Shown one piece after another: positions 1-11,445 of a stretch of DNA of 64,000 nucleotides. Numbering within the stretch: the stretch's first letter is position 1; the number at the start of each line of letters is the position of its first letter. This stretch comes from Trochalopteron elliotii (taxonomy: Eukaryota; Chordata; Aves; Passeriformes; Leiothrichidae): positions 248,001-312,000 of the forward strand of contig JANPWX010000209.1 in the NCBI GenBank assembly GCA_024734555.1, written 5' to 3'. The position numbers and the translations under genes are program-made. The notes beneath the pieces are model-generated. The model saw only the letters and a list, made by a program, of their open reading frames with translations. It made no database searches and was not told the origin of the DNA.

Positions 1-3000
1 TGTTCCAAGAAATGGTCAGCCAGGAGAGGTGCACATTATCTTTGCTGTGCTGCAACTGGAGCTTTTATCTGGAGGGGTGATGAAAGGGAAATGTGAGTCT
101 CCCGGGGTGTCAGTCAAGCACTCTCATCAGTCTCAGTTCAGACAGAAATTTTATCAGGCAAGAGAACTGAGTGGGCTCAGATGAGCGCTGGAGAGGCATC
201 CAGATCCTCTGCTGACAAGACAAATCAAAATGGGATGCCAGCTTGTCGCAGTTCAGAGAGAAGAGGAACATCACTTTAACAGCTCAGTGGTGGGATGGAG
301 GATTTGTCAAAAAAATAGGTCCAGATTTAGCATCTCTCATACTGGCCTCTTTCTGCCACCTGTTTCAGATCCTCTCTACTCAGAAATGCCCAGCAGGTGT
401 GACTATGAAGCCAAAGAGGAGAAGGGTGGAGAAGTCATGGCCCATATGAGAGTCAGCCAAGCTAAGTGTTATGCTGGGTGTGCATACAGTCACTCCAGCT
501 CTGGTCTTGAGTTTTCCCTTGGGCAGGAGAAGGAGAGAAGGACAGGTAGGAATGCCCAGAGCCCACACTGACATTTCTCATTTCCCCATAATCTCACCTC
601 TGTCACCTCATTTCTGGGAGAGAGGCAACTTTAAAAAGAGGTTTTATCATGCCCAACAAAGGGGAAAATAAAAGGAACCCGAAGTGTAAATAAACTTGTG
701 TGCCTTAGTTTCCTTATCTCAGCCCTATTTGTTCCCTTTCTCTTCTGCTTCTATCATGTTTCCTTTTCTCCTACCTCCCATACTTTCCGTCTCATCCCTT
801 TCTGCCTCTTCCAGTCTTTTTCCTCATGTTTTCACCTTAGAATTCCCGTAGGGATCCTGCCCTGTTCACAGGCCCACAAAAACATCTGGCTCCTTTAAAC
901 TCTGCTTTTAAACAGGTATCAGCAGTGTTTCAGCAACCAGTCAGAGGTATCACTGCTCTGCCTTCAGACTTCTCTGTGCCATACCACCTCTTCCACATAG
1001 CCCCCAGGAGCTGGTAGCACCACCCAGGGACCCTTGGCCCTGGAGCAGAGAGAGGAGATGGCCCTGTCTTCACTCCAGAATTGCATCACAGCTGAAGATG
1101 ATGCATTTTAGGAAGTATCCTTAAGGGCCATTGACAGAGGGTGGTTCTTCCCTTCAGAATTGTGCCTGTGTGAATGACCCATGTGCAGGCTACAGATGCT
1201 CAGGTGCTGCCCAGTCTTGTAACATGAAGCCATCAGGAGCCCTGACTTAATATAGAGGGGTTTATATCCCACAATTATAAGACCTTGGTCCTCCTTCTTC
1301 CCACCTGAATGTCACCTCTTGGGATGCAAAACCAAGGCTTGAGGCTGGAAACTGTCAGTTCTGCATTTGTTGACTTGTCACCTGGGAATATTAATAATCT
1401 TCCTGCATGGCCCACAGCCTTCAGAGGCAAAATAGCTCATGTGGAACGTTAGGACTTACAGTGATTTACTGCTTCCAGGCAGTAACATTCTCTGGTAATT
1501 AACCAGTTAATTGTATTTTCCAAAGGGTTTTTATCTACCTATCTGTTACATGCCAGTGGGATGCTGATGCTGTAGCTGGGTAGGCTCACACACAAGTGGA
1601 AAGACAAGTGGACTGGTAAATATCAGTGGGGCCTTTTAGACAGGCTGTGGGGGGAGGCCATGTGACTGCAACAATCAGTACAGTTTTCAATGCAATTAAG
1701 GCATGCAGCATAGTGGGTGACTGGTATGCAGCATAGCCAGGTGACTGCAGCAGATAGCTCTGTGGAAGTCCTGCTGCCAGTAGAGCCATCCATGGCTCTT
1801 GAATGAATGCTCTTTTGCAAGCTACCTGCCCTGCTAACCCTAGTGGAAATTCAGTTATATCTGGTGGCACTGGAGCAACAGCCCAGCAAGCCTGGCTGTA
1901 TCAAGCTTCTCTGGCCAGTGGAAAAGCTGTGCAGATGCACTTTCATGGTGATGATAACTGAGATGTTTTATCTCCCATCTGTCATGAGCTATTAGCATCC
2001 ACACCATTAGTTATTACAGCCCAGCAATCAGCAGTAACAGAAGATGCTGTGGTATCTCTACTGCACATTAATATCTACCCTTAGTCAAATAAAGCAACCC
2101 TTCTGTGTGAAAATAATGTATGATATATCACACTGCCAGATAAGTTTTCACAGGCATCCAAAAGGCAGAAATGCAACCGGAGTACACACACAGAGCCCAG
2201 CACAGGAATATTAAATTGTCAAAGGCATGTCTAAACTTGTCACATGGGACACTTCTCTGAGTCCAGGCATTATTGCTTTTTGAATATCTTCCCTCCTCAC
2301 AAGATGTACTGAAACTCTTCCTTACTGAGCATGATAGAGGAGTCAGAGCTGAAATTTGAAAGCTGAGGCAGCTGTCTAAATGCAAAAGACCAAAAAATCT
2401 TATAATCTTGGTATAAATCTATACCAAGTCAAAAGGCCAGAACCATCTTAGGATAGCTGGAAAATGGTATCTCTAGGCCAACGTCCAGAGAGGAATCCAG
2501 ACCAATCCCTGCTGAGCTGCTACCATAGCTGTTTGGTACTTGGAACATTTTGTTTTAATTTTTCAGTTTGTTCTTAGTGTAATTTTTAAATTACCCCTTT
2601 GAACCCCTTGGAATAGGTTCCACTGGGACTCCTCAGATTTCTTGGCACATTTAGGAGTCCACCATCAGCTCATAGGGTGAAAACAATGTCTGTCAGATCT
2701 GCCTGGTCTTCAAGAGGATGTTGGAGTCTGCACCCAGGTCTCATGCCCAGCAGCAGGGTTTCTTGCAAAGATGCCACTTGCAAAGATGAAGCACCTGGCC
2801 TCAGGACTGTGGCTTCTTCCCTCTTCTGCCAATATGTTTAGAGGTGAAGAGGAGAGAAACCCCTGCCATCCATGTTAACAATGATTCAATGTGTTATTTC
2901 TGGCAGTTATTCCACAAGATTTCTTTTTCTACATTAAAATTCAAGAGCCCACAAAGGCAGCTCAGGGCTAGACTGCAGGATGCTAAATCCTGTAACTCAG

Positions 3001-6000
3001 AGAAATACACAAATGTGTAACAAAACATGGATAAAAAATAAAAAGACCACACTATTCTTATTGTGAAAACCTTTCAAGGGTCCAGGATATTATTTAAAAA
3101 ACAGAAACACAATAACCCAAATCTCCAAGGACTATGCAGTCTTGTGCTACACTGATGCATCTTCCTAGGTTTGGTCTTTCAAGCTGCCTGCCTGTCACTA
3201 TTGCTCCTGCACTGCTTGCATGCCCTGACACAGAGTATGGGCACCTGTGTCCCTGCCCCCTGGGCCTGGACTGGACCCCAGCAACTCAGCTGCCTGCACC
3301 CCTGCAGAGAAGAGCGAGTGCTGAGGATGGCAAGCCCTTCTCTGAGTCACAGCCCTGCCCCAGGATGACTCAGCTGAGGGGACACAACCCTTTACTTTTC
3401 TGTTTGTTTTTTCTTAGCCACTTTCCAGGTGAGCCAATCACTTCCCAAAAAGCTACAGAGGGTGCAAAGCTCACACCTGTCATTCAAAGCCTGGGATGTA
3501 ATAGAAGACAGTAGTGCCACCATTGTACTTGATTCAAGATATGAGATGAGCCCTTAATGGCCAACAAAGGCATCGTGGAGCACAGTCTATGTACTTCCCA
3601 TGAGATTCCTGAGCATATGAGGCACTATGGGAAATGCAAGGCACCCTTGGTCCTATTTCTCCACAGTTTGGTCACTCCATCCCTTCTTTAGAGCTTGCAA
3701 AGGGAACATGCCTCTGCCACTTTTACTTACCCCTCTACACTGGCAGCCACCTTGCAGAGCTTAGGGTGTAGATGCATTTTACCCTCTACCCCCACGCAGT
3801 CCATCACATTCTCCATTCCTCTCCCAGCTGCCCTTACCATGTGCCAGCACATCCCTGGGGATCCCTTTGGGTGATTACTGCCCCTGACAAGGAGATGATT
3901 CCTGTTTTCCGGCTTTCCTGCCTCTCTCTGCTTCTCCCTGGCACCACAAACTGGCCTCAACAGGGCCTCCCCAAGGCCTGGGTGGGGTGGCTGGTTTTGG
4001 GGAAAGTACACAGCTGGGTGGCTGCAGAGGACAACCCGGAGGACAACCCAGGCAACCAAGAGTTGAAAGAGAAACGCAGAGAGAAAACAAAGCTCCTGGA
4101 AGAGATATGTGATAAGAAGGGAGCCCTCCCCACAGATTTGTGGAAGGTCAGAGCTGCCAGTAAGTTGGAGAAAACCTTGAAGAAAGGGCAATGGTTTGCT
4201 GTTGTTGCCAAAGCACCTTACACAGACAAGCCAGGTCCATTGCACAGGAGGTCATGCGCAGGAGAAAGCATTGCTGTAGGCAGAGTAAGGTATGCACATG
4301 AAGAGTGAAACTTCAGGAGATCTGGATTTGGGGCTCAGCTTCAAGGCTTTGGTGCTTTACAGTGTGGCTTCTGGTTGCCAGCTCTTCCGCTTGCTCATTC
4401 TTGTGCCTGAATCTTTCTCCTTCCCCCTCTTTTACTTTTCTGTTTTTCTGTTCAAGTAGCAGCTTCACTGTGGTTTGGCCAGAGCTGGAGCTCCAGCTGA
4501 GACCACAAGGCCAAGCAGCAGAGAGCACAGCAATGGAGACAAGTGGTGGCTCCACATGGTGGAGAAGGGACTTTGTGGTGGGGGCAAGGGTAGGGAAAAG
4601 GAAAAGGTGGAGGGAAGGAGAGGATGAAGAGTAGGAGTGGAACAAGTTGAATTATAAATCAGAGGAGAAAGAGACCTGGGCATTGAGCTGGGCACCACAC
4701 ACTTTACACTGTGAGTGGCTCCTCTGTGTCTGAAATATTTTGGTTAATGCTTAGGGAATAAAATATGTGGAAGCCTTTTTTTTTTTTTTTTTTTTTTTTG
4801 TTAATAACAGTCATCTATTTATAGGCTGTAAATTATACACTATGAACATTACTCAGAGACAAGACATTATTTTGCTGCCAACAGGGAAAAGGCAAGGAAA
4901 GGGGGAAAAAAGCAGATGGGGAGAAGGGAGAGAGAGGGAGAAAGGCACACAGAGAGAAAGCTAGGAAGCTGTGAGCTTCTGACCACCCCCTGCACTCCAT
5001 GAATCTACAGCAAAGGGCATGTCGTGTGCAACAGGGGTGACACAGAAAAGAAGAAGAGAAGCATGTGGAGCCAACTGCAGAAGTCCAACTATTCGTGTTC
5101 CTTCCTGTCATACAGGAAACATGTGGGACCATTTCTGAATGAGTTGGATCATTTTCTAGTGCTTCTTTGAAGTGTCAGAATAAAGCACCATGAAAAATTT
5201 TGCACAGGAGCTGATTTTGCACAGGCCTGTGGAATCTGACACCCTCCTGTCTGTTGCAGACACAAGTGCATGGGCCACTTTCCAGGCTTTTCTGGCCCCT
5301 TGACAGCAATTTGCGTGCTTCAGAAAAACACTTTGTCATCCCCCCCCTCTTTTCAGCCCCTTCTGGTTTCCCCTCCAAACCCTCTTCCTCCTTTTGCAAT
5401 CACATGTGCACAGATTCATCTGCCAGAGTTAGAAACCAGATCACACTGTCTCCCTTTGCAGTCAACAGAAATAGGGAGAGAGGGTAATTTGCCTGCTTGA
5501 TCTCCCCATTAGTTATGAGATGGCTCTAAAATATTTAATTCAGTATAATATTTAAGTATCTAACACTAGCTAAAACAAGTTTAGGCTTTATGAGAAACCA
5601 AACAAATTGTTTCCATCAAGCTTGCTGCTTACAGGATGAAAACATTCAGGAGTAATCCTGGACCTTGGCAGAATAAGAACGATTTATTTTTAATGCAACT
5701 GCTGATAAACTTTTTCAGGAATACTTGGGGCTTCAGAAAGCATCACAGCAGATCTAACACAACTTCCTCCTTTTCTAAAACTTATTGACCTTTTTCTTTG
5801 GCTCCCTAAGTTTCATCACTTAATTGTTCCTTTCTTTCCACTTCCTCATTTCTCATCTAGATTTCATACTATTTTTATAACTCCATTCCTTTTGATTTTA
5901 TACACTAGAAAAAGAATAAGAGGTTTTGTCCCAGCTTGCCTATAGGATTAAAAAACCTTTTTAATCTCTGAGGTTTCCCAGTATCTATCCTATATGATCA

Positions 6001-8596
6001 AAAGTGAAACCTGTAATGTGAAACCCACTCATTTTACAGGTCCATCATAGAAAGAACTGTATGTGCACCTTGCTAGCACTAAGAACATACCCTTGGGCAG
6101 CAGCCCACTGCAAAGCATTTGTGACATCTACTGAGGGATGTCACAGTCCAGGTATGGACCAGAATCAGACACTACTCTCTATGCAGCCTTGAATGCAAGG
6201 AGCACGTGTGGAGGCATGCAACACTGAGATCCAAACTCAATTCACCTCATTTCTCTGGTACTTAGTAACTGAGGGCACATGGTCAACCACATTATGCAGC
6301 CAGGGCTCCCCTGTGTTTCAGTGAGGTCAACATGGAGAACAGGAAAAGAATAAAGGTTTGTTTGACAGCCTACTGAATCATGAATAGTTGAGCAATGAGT
6401 GGCCAAGTAACTGGTGGGGTGCTGCTTGGCATTGTTTCAAACCACATGTTGCTCACAAGCAAGTAGAAGTTTAAGTCAGTGATCCACAGGGTAGAGCAAA
6501 AGTGAGACCATGAATTTGGATCTGAGCTTGCAGAACAAAAACCTCAAAGTGGTTCTCTAAGCTGCTAGTTAGGAGGGATGGCAGACACGTGTGAGATGGT
6601 GCTATGTTCAGTGCCGTGTAATGAAATCTGTGAGCTCCCTGGAAGCTCCAGCAAATGGGGGCAACAACATTACACTGCTTGGCATTGAGAGATGCCATTG
6701 CAAGCCATCCTAGAACTCTGTCCTACAGAGCAATACTTTTCATGATGAGTGCCTGTTTGGTGACGTGTGCAAAGGCGCTTCCTAGTTCCACTTTAAAAGG
6801 CACAGGAAAAACATCCTAGACAAATCCAAGGAAACTCTCATGAAGTCTAATATAGTGATATCTAAGCAGACACTTAGCAAAATGTTACATCATACAGAGA
6901 CCCATAAATTTATTCAGAGGTATTGCCTTTTGGGCTGGGGGTATAATGTGATATAGATCATTCAGCTGAGATACCATGTCACTGAATTGCCTTTTCATCC
7001 CAGCAGTGGGTCTTTCCATAGCTAGGAGAAGACAACCATGATGGCAGTGATGTGTGGGCAGGGAACATGCAAAGCAAATGCTGCTGCCAAATAAATAGAA
7101 ACTCAGATCCCCAGAGTTTCTAATTTGGCCTGGAGAACAAGTCAACCAGCAGAATGTATCAGCTTAGATACTCCTCATGTGAGCCCCGGGGAACATCTTT
7201 ACCTAAGCACAGTGCACCCTTACCCCTCGAGCTCTGAACTTGCCAGAGCTCAAATACAGGAAACATGAAAGAATATTCCACAGCTGGTGATGAATTAGCA
7301 CATGCTGCCTTCTCTCCAAATCAGTGCTAAAGTTAAATCTGTCTGCATCACATTAAAGAGCTATGCTCCCTTCCCAAACCCTCATGTGTGAAACCTCACC
7401 TCATTTTTATTCCCTGAAGTTCAAAACTGATCCTGGACCAGTGCTCCCAGCAAGCCAACTGGCATCCTGTACCTTGGTCAGTCTCGCAGCCAACCTGTAT
7501 TTTCACTGGTGCAGCAAATTAGAACTGAGTAGTCTCCTGATCTGAGCCTTACAGGGCATAGCAGTCCAGTCTCCAGAGCTACTGTCTGTAGCCTCTGCTC
7601 TCATGCCCATCCCATGCCAGAAATTCCTCTTGTCTCTGTGCCACACAGCCAAGCCATAGCTGCCATTCCAGTGGCAGATACCCGCCAGGAAGACCCAGCA
7701 GGCTCAAGTTCTGCCAAATCACATCTGCTTCTATGTCCTGGTTTCCTCCAGCTCACCTATGATTTCAATTAACTGAATTCATGACAGCTATTCCAGTCCT
7801 ATGTAGGCAGGGCAGATCCCTTCACTGTTTTTTCTTTTTTAAAAATGAGTATTATTTTGGGGTGTAGGTGGAAGGGATGGTGCTTAAGTGAAAAAGTCTG
7901 AATCTATAGCATAAAATCTCATCTCAGCCTAAAAGAAGAAGCTGGCAGATTGATGAAAAGCACCACCATATGTGAAAGAACAAATAGGATGGAGATGCTG
8001 CCAGATGGGAAAATGAATCCTGCCTGGTTCTGTGAGTATAGATATTGTTGGTGGTGTATGTACCACTGGCACATTCTGCAAGTAAACTTTAATCTTAGCT
8101 GTAGCTATCATCAAATTATGCTATGGTCTATAAGAAGCAGCAAAATATTGTACCCAAATGATCTGGGGGCTGGGAAAATCCTTTCCTTGCCTCATTCAGC
8201 AGATTCCAGACTAACACCTCTGTCCTTACACCAATGACTTTACCAGCATGATGAGTAAAGGGGACTGGAGGTATATTTCTTCCTTGTGCAGCCCATTTCC
8301 CTCTCTCTAACAACTGGAACCTTGTTGCAGTGAGACAACTGGGAGCAGTGGCTCTTTGCACAAGGCAGGGTGGTTTCTGCATGGGTGAGATTGTTCTTGT
8401 AAGGATTCCAGAGAAGAAGAAAAATCCCTTCTGTTACTAAGCAGGGATCTGAAGGCCATTGTCAGGGGAGAAACAGAAGAATTTCCATAAAAGGAAGAAT
8501 TATTCTGCCTGCAGCCAAACCACCTGGACTCTCTTCTTGTCAGATCTCACAGCAGTAGCAGGACTGGTCAGCAAGGGGAGATGGTGTTGCAGTTAT
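1..8596. other. Intergenic DNA, no gene recognised
   Basis: Open frames on both strands are short (at most about 180 codons), overlap one another on opposite strands, and have no recognisable domain. I see no exon-like block with splice sites. The visible structure is a run of 24 T at 4776-4799, some purine-rich or CT-rich stretches near 4560-4640 and 4890-4960, and AT-rich tracts. The T run could be the reverse complement of a poly(A) tail, but I found no retroelement body beside it. By synteny with mammals, from memory, this side of GRIN2B faces EMP1, but nothing in the window shows EMP1. Confidence 0.6.
4776..4799. repeat. Poly(T) run, 24 bases
   Basis: An uninterrupted T homopolymer in otherwise mixed sequence. 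It may be a simple slippage tract or the poly(A) tail of a minus-strand insertion. No target-site duplication was identified by eye. Confidence 0.9.
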
Positions 8597-9422
8597 GCAG
8601 GTGTCCTGGGATATTAGCTGCAGCCTGAGTGACTGGAATAGTAACTAATTTATCTCCCTGTTCCCTTTCTTCTATCTGCTGCCCTACAGTATCTAGCAGA
8701 GTACAATAGACATATGCCAGGGCCCAGCTCACTACAATAATCCTTTTCTCTTTAGTATTACCATGGCACTTCTCTTTCAGGTACTTTGCCACCTCAGCTG
8801 GGTTCTGAATTTGTTCAGATGGGAAGTCCCAGACTACAGGATCAGAGAATTCCTTTAAAATTTGGCCCATATCCTCCCATTTCCCACTCCACTCAAGATT
8901 TCTCCTGCTTGGCTTTACTCCTAAATCAGAAGTCTCATTAGCCCCTTTGGAAATCTCAGCTTTCATTTTATATAAACTGCAGACAGTATAGAAAAAGCTT
9001 ACTAAATTAAATGCCAGAAAGATGGTCTCTTTAAAAATCAGGGGAAACTGAACATTTTCTAATAGAGATGTAAACAATCCAGAGGAGAAGAAGGAGAACA
9101 GAGGCTGGAAAACCCCTTCCCCTACTTCTCCCCTAACAAACTGAGTGCATAACCATAACAATGAACCATACACTTCTGGAACGGATTCCAGCATTTTTAT
9201 AACCCTCCTGTAAATCATCACAAACAAGCCCAGCCCAATGAATATTCTGGTTAGTACCCCATGGCTACAGGAACTACCTATTAGGGACAATACCAGAGCT
9301 ATTTCTGGGTAAGGAAATAACCCTAGGTACCACAGAGGTATTAAGACTTGAAAAAACCCTAGGGACCAGAAATACCGGCAGGCTTCCACCCCAAATGACA
9401 TTACGAATTCGGAAAAAACCAT
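8568..9422 (-). pseudogene. Gag-position reading frame of the ERV, truncated
   Basis: This is the first long frame after the primer site. The open frame reaches 9443, but the first ATG is at 9422. It encodes an unusually hydrophobic first half, with long apolar stretches at about residues 26-58, 63-78 and 121-148 counted from 9443. A soluble, charged segment (about 150-213) follows, then another apolar stretch (about 215-231). The final 11 codons before the TGA at 8568-8570 lie in host flanking DNA beyond the element end at 8602, so the natural C-terminus is missing. A second hydrophobic frame, 9504-9274, overlaps its start in another phase, which suggests a frameshift near 9300-9420. I recognise no standard matrix, capsid or zinc-knuckle motif. 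The gag assignment rests only on position after the primer site. Confidence 0.5.
8597..8601. repeat. Target-site duplication GCAGG, left copy
   Basis: The same five bases recur at 10092-10096, directly outside the right end of the ERV remnant. Together with the inverted TGTCCTGGG/CCCAGGACA ends this marks both integration boundaries. Confidence 0.8.
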
Positions 9423-9493
9423 ACCAATACACCCATAAAACAATTAGAACCACAAATATTATTATTATAGTTTTTTCCACTTTCTCTGGCCCT

Positions 9494-9511
9494 TTCCCGG
9501 CCAATGCACCA
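9494..9511 (-). other. Primer binding site for tRNA-Gly(GCC)
   Basis: On the minus strand the 18 bases read TGGTGCATTGGCCGGGAA. This is the complement of the 3' end of vertebrate tRNA-Gly(GCC) including CCA. It starts 10 bases after the end of the LTR; in most retroviruses the gap is only a few bases. The next base no longer matches the tRNA, so the match is exactly the canonical 18. The site fixes the element's orientation and shows that 9522 is an LTR boundary. Confidence 0.85.
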
Positions 9512-9521
9512 AAACTATTTC

Positions 9522-10091
9522 TGTCCTGGTTTAGGACAAATTAGGGAAAGGTTTCAAGAAGGAGCCCCCCAGAAACAAACCTCCACCACTACTCCCCCCA
9601 GCTCTGGGTTTGGGAAGGAATTCCTCGGAGAAGAAGTGGAAAAAACCTATTTATTGACAAATAAACAAAAACACTCCCCAACACAAGGGAAAAGAAAAAT
9701 AGCCCCAGATGATACTCAGGCAGTTGCTGTGAGGGGAGGGTGCAGAGCTTCTCTCGCGGGCCCCAGAGATCCCAGATATTCCCAGGTCAGGTCCAGAGCC
9801 GGTCCAGTGATCTTCGGGGGGAAGGGGGGTGGGAAGAGAGAAAAGGGAGAGGAAAAAAAAAGGAAAAGGAGAAAAAACGGAAGCAGCTAATGCTAGCAAA
9901 AGCAAAAGCTAGCAAAAGCAGAGCCAGCAGCAAAAGCAGAGAAAAAAACAAGAGCCCAAAGAACAAGTAGCCCCGCAAAACAGCGGGCAAAACAGCCCGC
10001 CAAAGAGGGGGGGCAGCTGTTAGACATAACAATGTAGAACACAGGGACAAAGCTGCACGATTGGGATAGGAGGCACCATCAACCCAGGACA
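9522..10091 (-). repeat. 5' LTR of the ERV remnant
   Basis: This LTR is 570 bases with TG...CA ends, bounded by the tRNA-Gly primer site on its U5 side. On the minus strand an AATAAA lies at 9655-9650, about 130 bases before the LTR end, which suits an R/U5 boundary. The U3 half, at higher coordinates, has a purine-rich tract (about 9816-9885), tandem AGCAAAAGC-like units (about 9895-9945) and a short GC hairpin at 9983-10000. I could not identify a convincing TATA box. The U5-terminal sequence is of a kind I recall from passerine LTRs; the family name is not known to me. Confidence 0.85.
9983..10000. other. GC hairpin inside the ERV LTR
   Basis: GCGGGC at 9983-9988 pairs perfectly with GCCCGC at 9995-10000 around a six-base loop. 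It lies in the U3-side half of the LTR. A role in transcription or RNA structure is possible but not shown. Confidence 0.6.
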
Positions 10092-10592
10092 GCAGGGAAG
10101 AAGGGAGGAAACTTCTTATCCTGTGCAGACAGTAAATACGTTATCCCTGTAGATTTTTTTTTTTCTTTCATGACCAAAAGAAGAAGAGTCTTTTATGATC
10201 TAGAGTGTGAAGTGTGCATCACATGATGTCTAATCTGACTTTCTCATTTAATTCCAATAGGAGGATTTAGATTATGCTGCATTACTTTTCCTCTTTCCAC
10301 TTTCTTTCATCATTCACCTAAGCTGCTCTAACTGGTTGCGAGCCCCAGAGCTGTTTGAATAACTGTGTGTGAAAAATTTCCTTCCGCTGTAAGTAACATA
10401 AGGCCCCTGGAAACAAAGTGACCATTTGCCAGACCAGCAAGAGGGATCCCTGAATATTAAAGCACAAATGAACATCACAGAGTAGAAAGGAGTTACAGTA
10501 CAGGGTTTCTGTCCAATCCAATGCCAGAGCCAACATGGATCACTGTGGACTGCAAGGAAAAAGACGCACCCCCAGACTGCAGCCTCTTTTTT
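10092..10592. other. Intergenic spacer between two LTR elements
   Basis: It begins with the right GCAGG target copy (10092-10096) of the ERV remnant. No gene or repeat is otherwise recognised, and open frames are short and overlapping. It ends at the CTGCA target copy of the next LTR. Confidence 0.6.
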
Positions 10593-10597
10593 CTGCA

Positions 10598-11440
10598 TGT
10601 CTTGGTTTGGGAAGACAGGTATCTGCCAGGGAAGGCTGGAGTTTCCTTTGGAATGGAGAATGTAAACCCCACCCCCCCTTCCAAATTATAATAATTTTGC
10701 AATTAAAGGCTTTTCAGGCAAAGATTTGGGAATAGGAATAACAGTTCTTTACTAGAAATATTAAGAATATAAATGTAGTAGTACAAAAAACAAGCAAAAA
10801 AACCAAACAGAAAATCCCAGAAACCCTGACAAGGTCAGAAATACAACCTGACACCCTGTTGGTCAGGGTGTTGGAAGCAGTCCAAAGTAAGCCCTCCTGG
10901 AGTGGCAGATGTAGTTCTGTTGGAGTAGAGATGGTCCCTGTAGAAATAAAAGGGTCCAGTAATAGCGAGATGGGTCCAGTCTTCGTTCAGGAATCCAGTG
11001 GAAAACCAGTGTCTAGTATCCCTAGGTCTCAGTTTTTATCTGAGTAGGAATGGTTTGGCTCCCCCCACTGAGGGAGGAGTTGGAGCATCTCACAATGGGA
11101 TGACAATGGTAATGTGTCGTGTCATTGGTGAGCTTTAATGCCCCATTATCAGAAGATATCCGCCTGGGGGAGACAAGGAACACTGAGATGATGTAATATG
11201 TCATGTCACTGGTGAGCCTTAATGGCCCATTACCAAAAGATATCCCCCGGAGGGTGGAAAGAGATAAGGAACAATCCCCCACCCGGTTTTAACAGCTGGC
11301 CCATTATCAGAAGGCAGCCGCCCCCCTCCCCCCTGGAGTTACAAGAGTTAAGAAGAGAGACTTCCCCTGGAGTTACACCTCCCCAACTGGTTTCAACAGA
11401 TGGAATAAACATTTTTTTTTGGTTACATAACCCCAAGACA
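10598..11440 (-). mobile_element. Solo LTR, 843 bases, with 5-base target duplication
   Basis: It starts TGTCTTGG and ends CCAAGACA, a perfect 8-base inverted pair. CTGCA flanks both sides (10593-10597 and 11441-11445). There is no internal retroviral sequence, so this is a solo LTR left by recombination between the two LTRs of a provirus. The orientation is inferred. Its left end (TGTCTTGGTTT) resembles the U5 end of the minus-strand ERV at 9522, and its tandem repeats (11099-11275), probable U3 enhancers, lie at the high-coordinate side. Both fit a minus-strand element. Degenerate matches to AATAAA and TATA on that strand are weak. Confidence 0.9.
11099..11275. repeat. Two tandem units of about 85 bases in the LTR
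   Basis: A 42-base core at 11119-11160 recurs at 11203-11244 with about six mismatches, giving a period of 84. The flanks repeat more loosely. A third partial copy of the core's CCCATTATCAGAAG stretch lies at about 11303-11316. Tandem U3 repeats in retroviral LTRs often hold enhancer sites; that role is inferred here. Confidence 0.8.
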
Positions 11441-11445
11441 CTGCA

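Larger units (their letters stand above)
8602..10091 (-). mobile_element. Endogenous retrovirus remnant with one full LTR
   Basis: The element reads on the minus strand. Its outer ends are a perfect 9-base inverted pair: TGTCCTGGG starts at 8602 and CCCAGGACA ends at 10091. The same five bases, GCAGG, lie outside both ends (8597-8601 and 10092-10096), as expected of retroviral integration. In transcript order it has a 570-base 5' LTR (10091-9522), a 10-base spacer, an 18-base primer binding site for tRNA-Gly, and about 890 bases of internal sequence with a long gag-position frame. It then stops at the outer CCAGGACA with no second LTR. The simplest reading is a provirus that lost everything from within gag to the last few bases of its 3' LTR. 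It lacks pol and env and cannot be functional. Confidence 0.85.

Noticed and set aside
680..715. A stretch resembling the TGTGCC..AGTTTCC end of a MIR SINE.
   Set aside because: Only about 20 bases resemble it, from memory, and no MIR core was found beside it.
3727..4308. Overlapping frames of 172 and 178 codons on opposite strands.
   Set aside because: No domain or similarity recognised, both strands open over the same stretch, and no splice or promoter context. Most likely chance.
7733..7752. TGTCCTGGTTTCC, resembling the start of the LTRs seen elsewhere in the window.
   Set aside because: The similarity stops after about 12 bases and there is no matching end or target duplication, so it is not the missing 3' LTR of the ERV remnant.
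9274..9504. Hydrophobic minus-strand frame beginning within the primer binding site.
   Set aside because: Its apparent start is a TTG inside the primer site and there is no ATG in a sensible place. I treat it as part of the frameshifted gag-position remnant rather than a separate gene.
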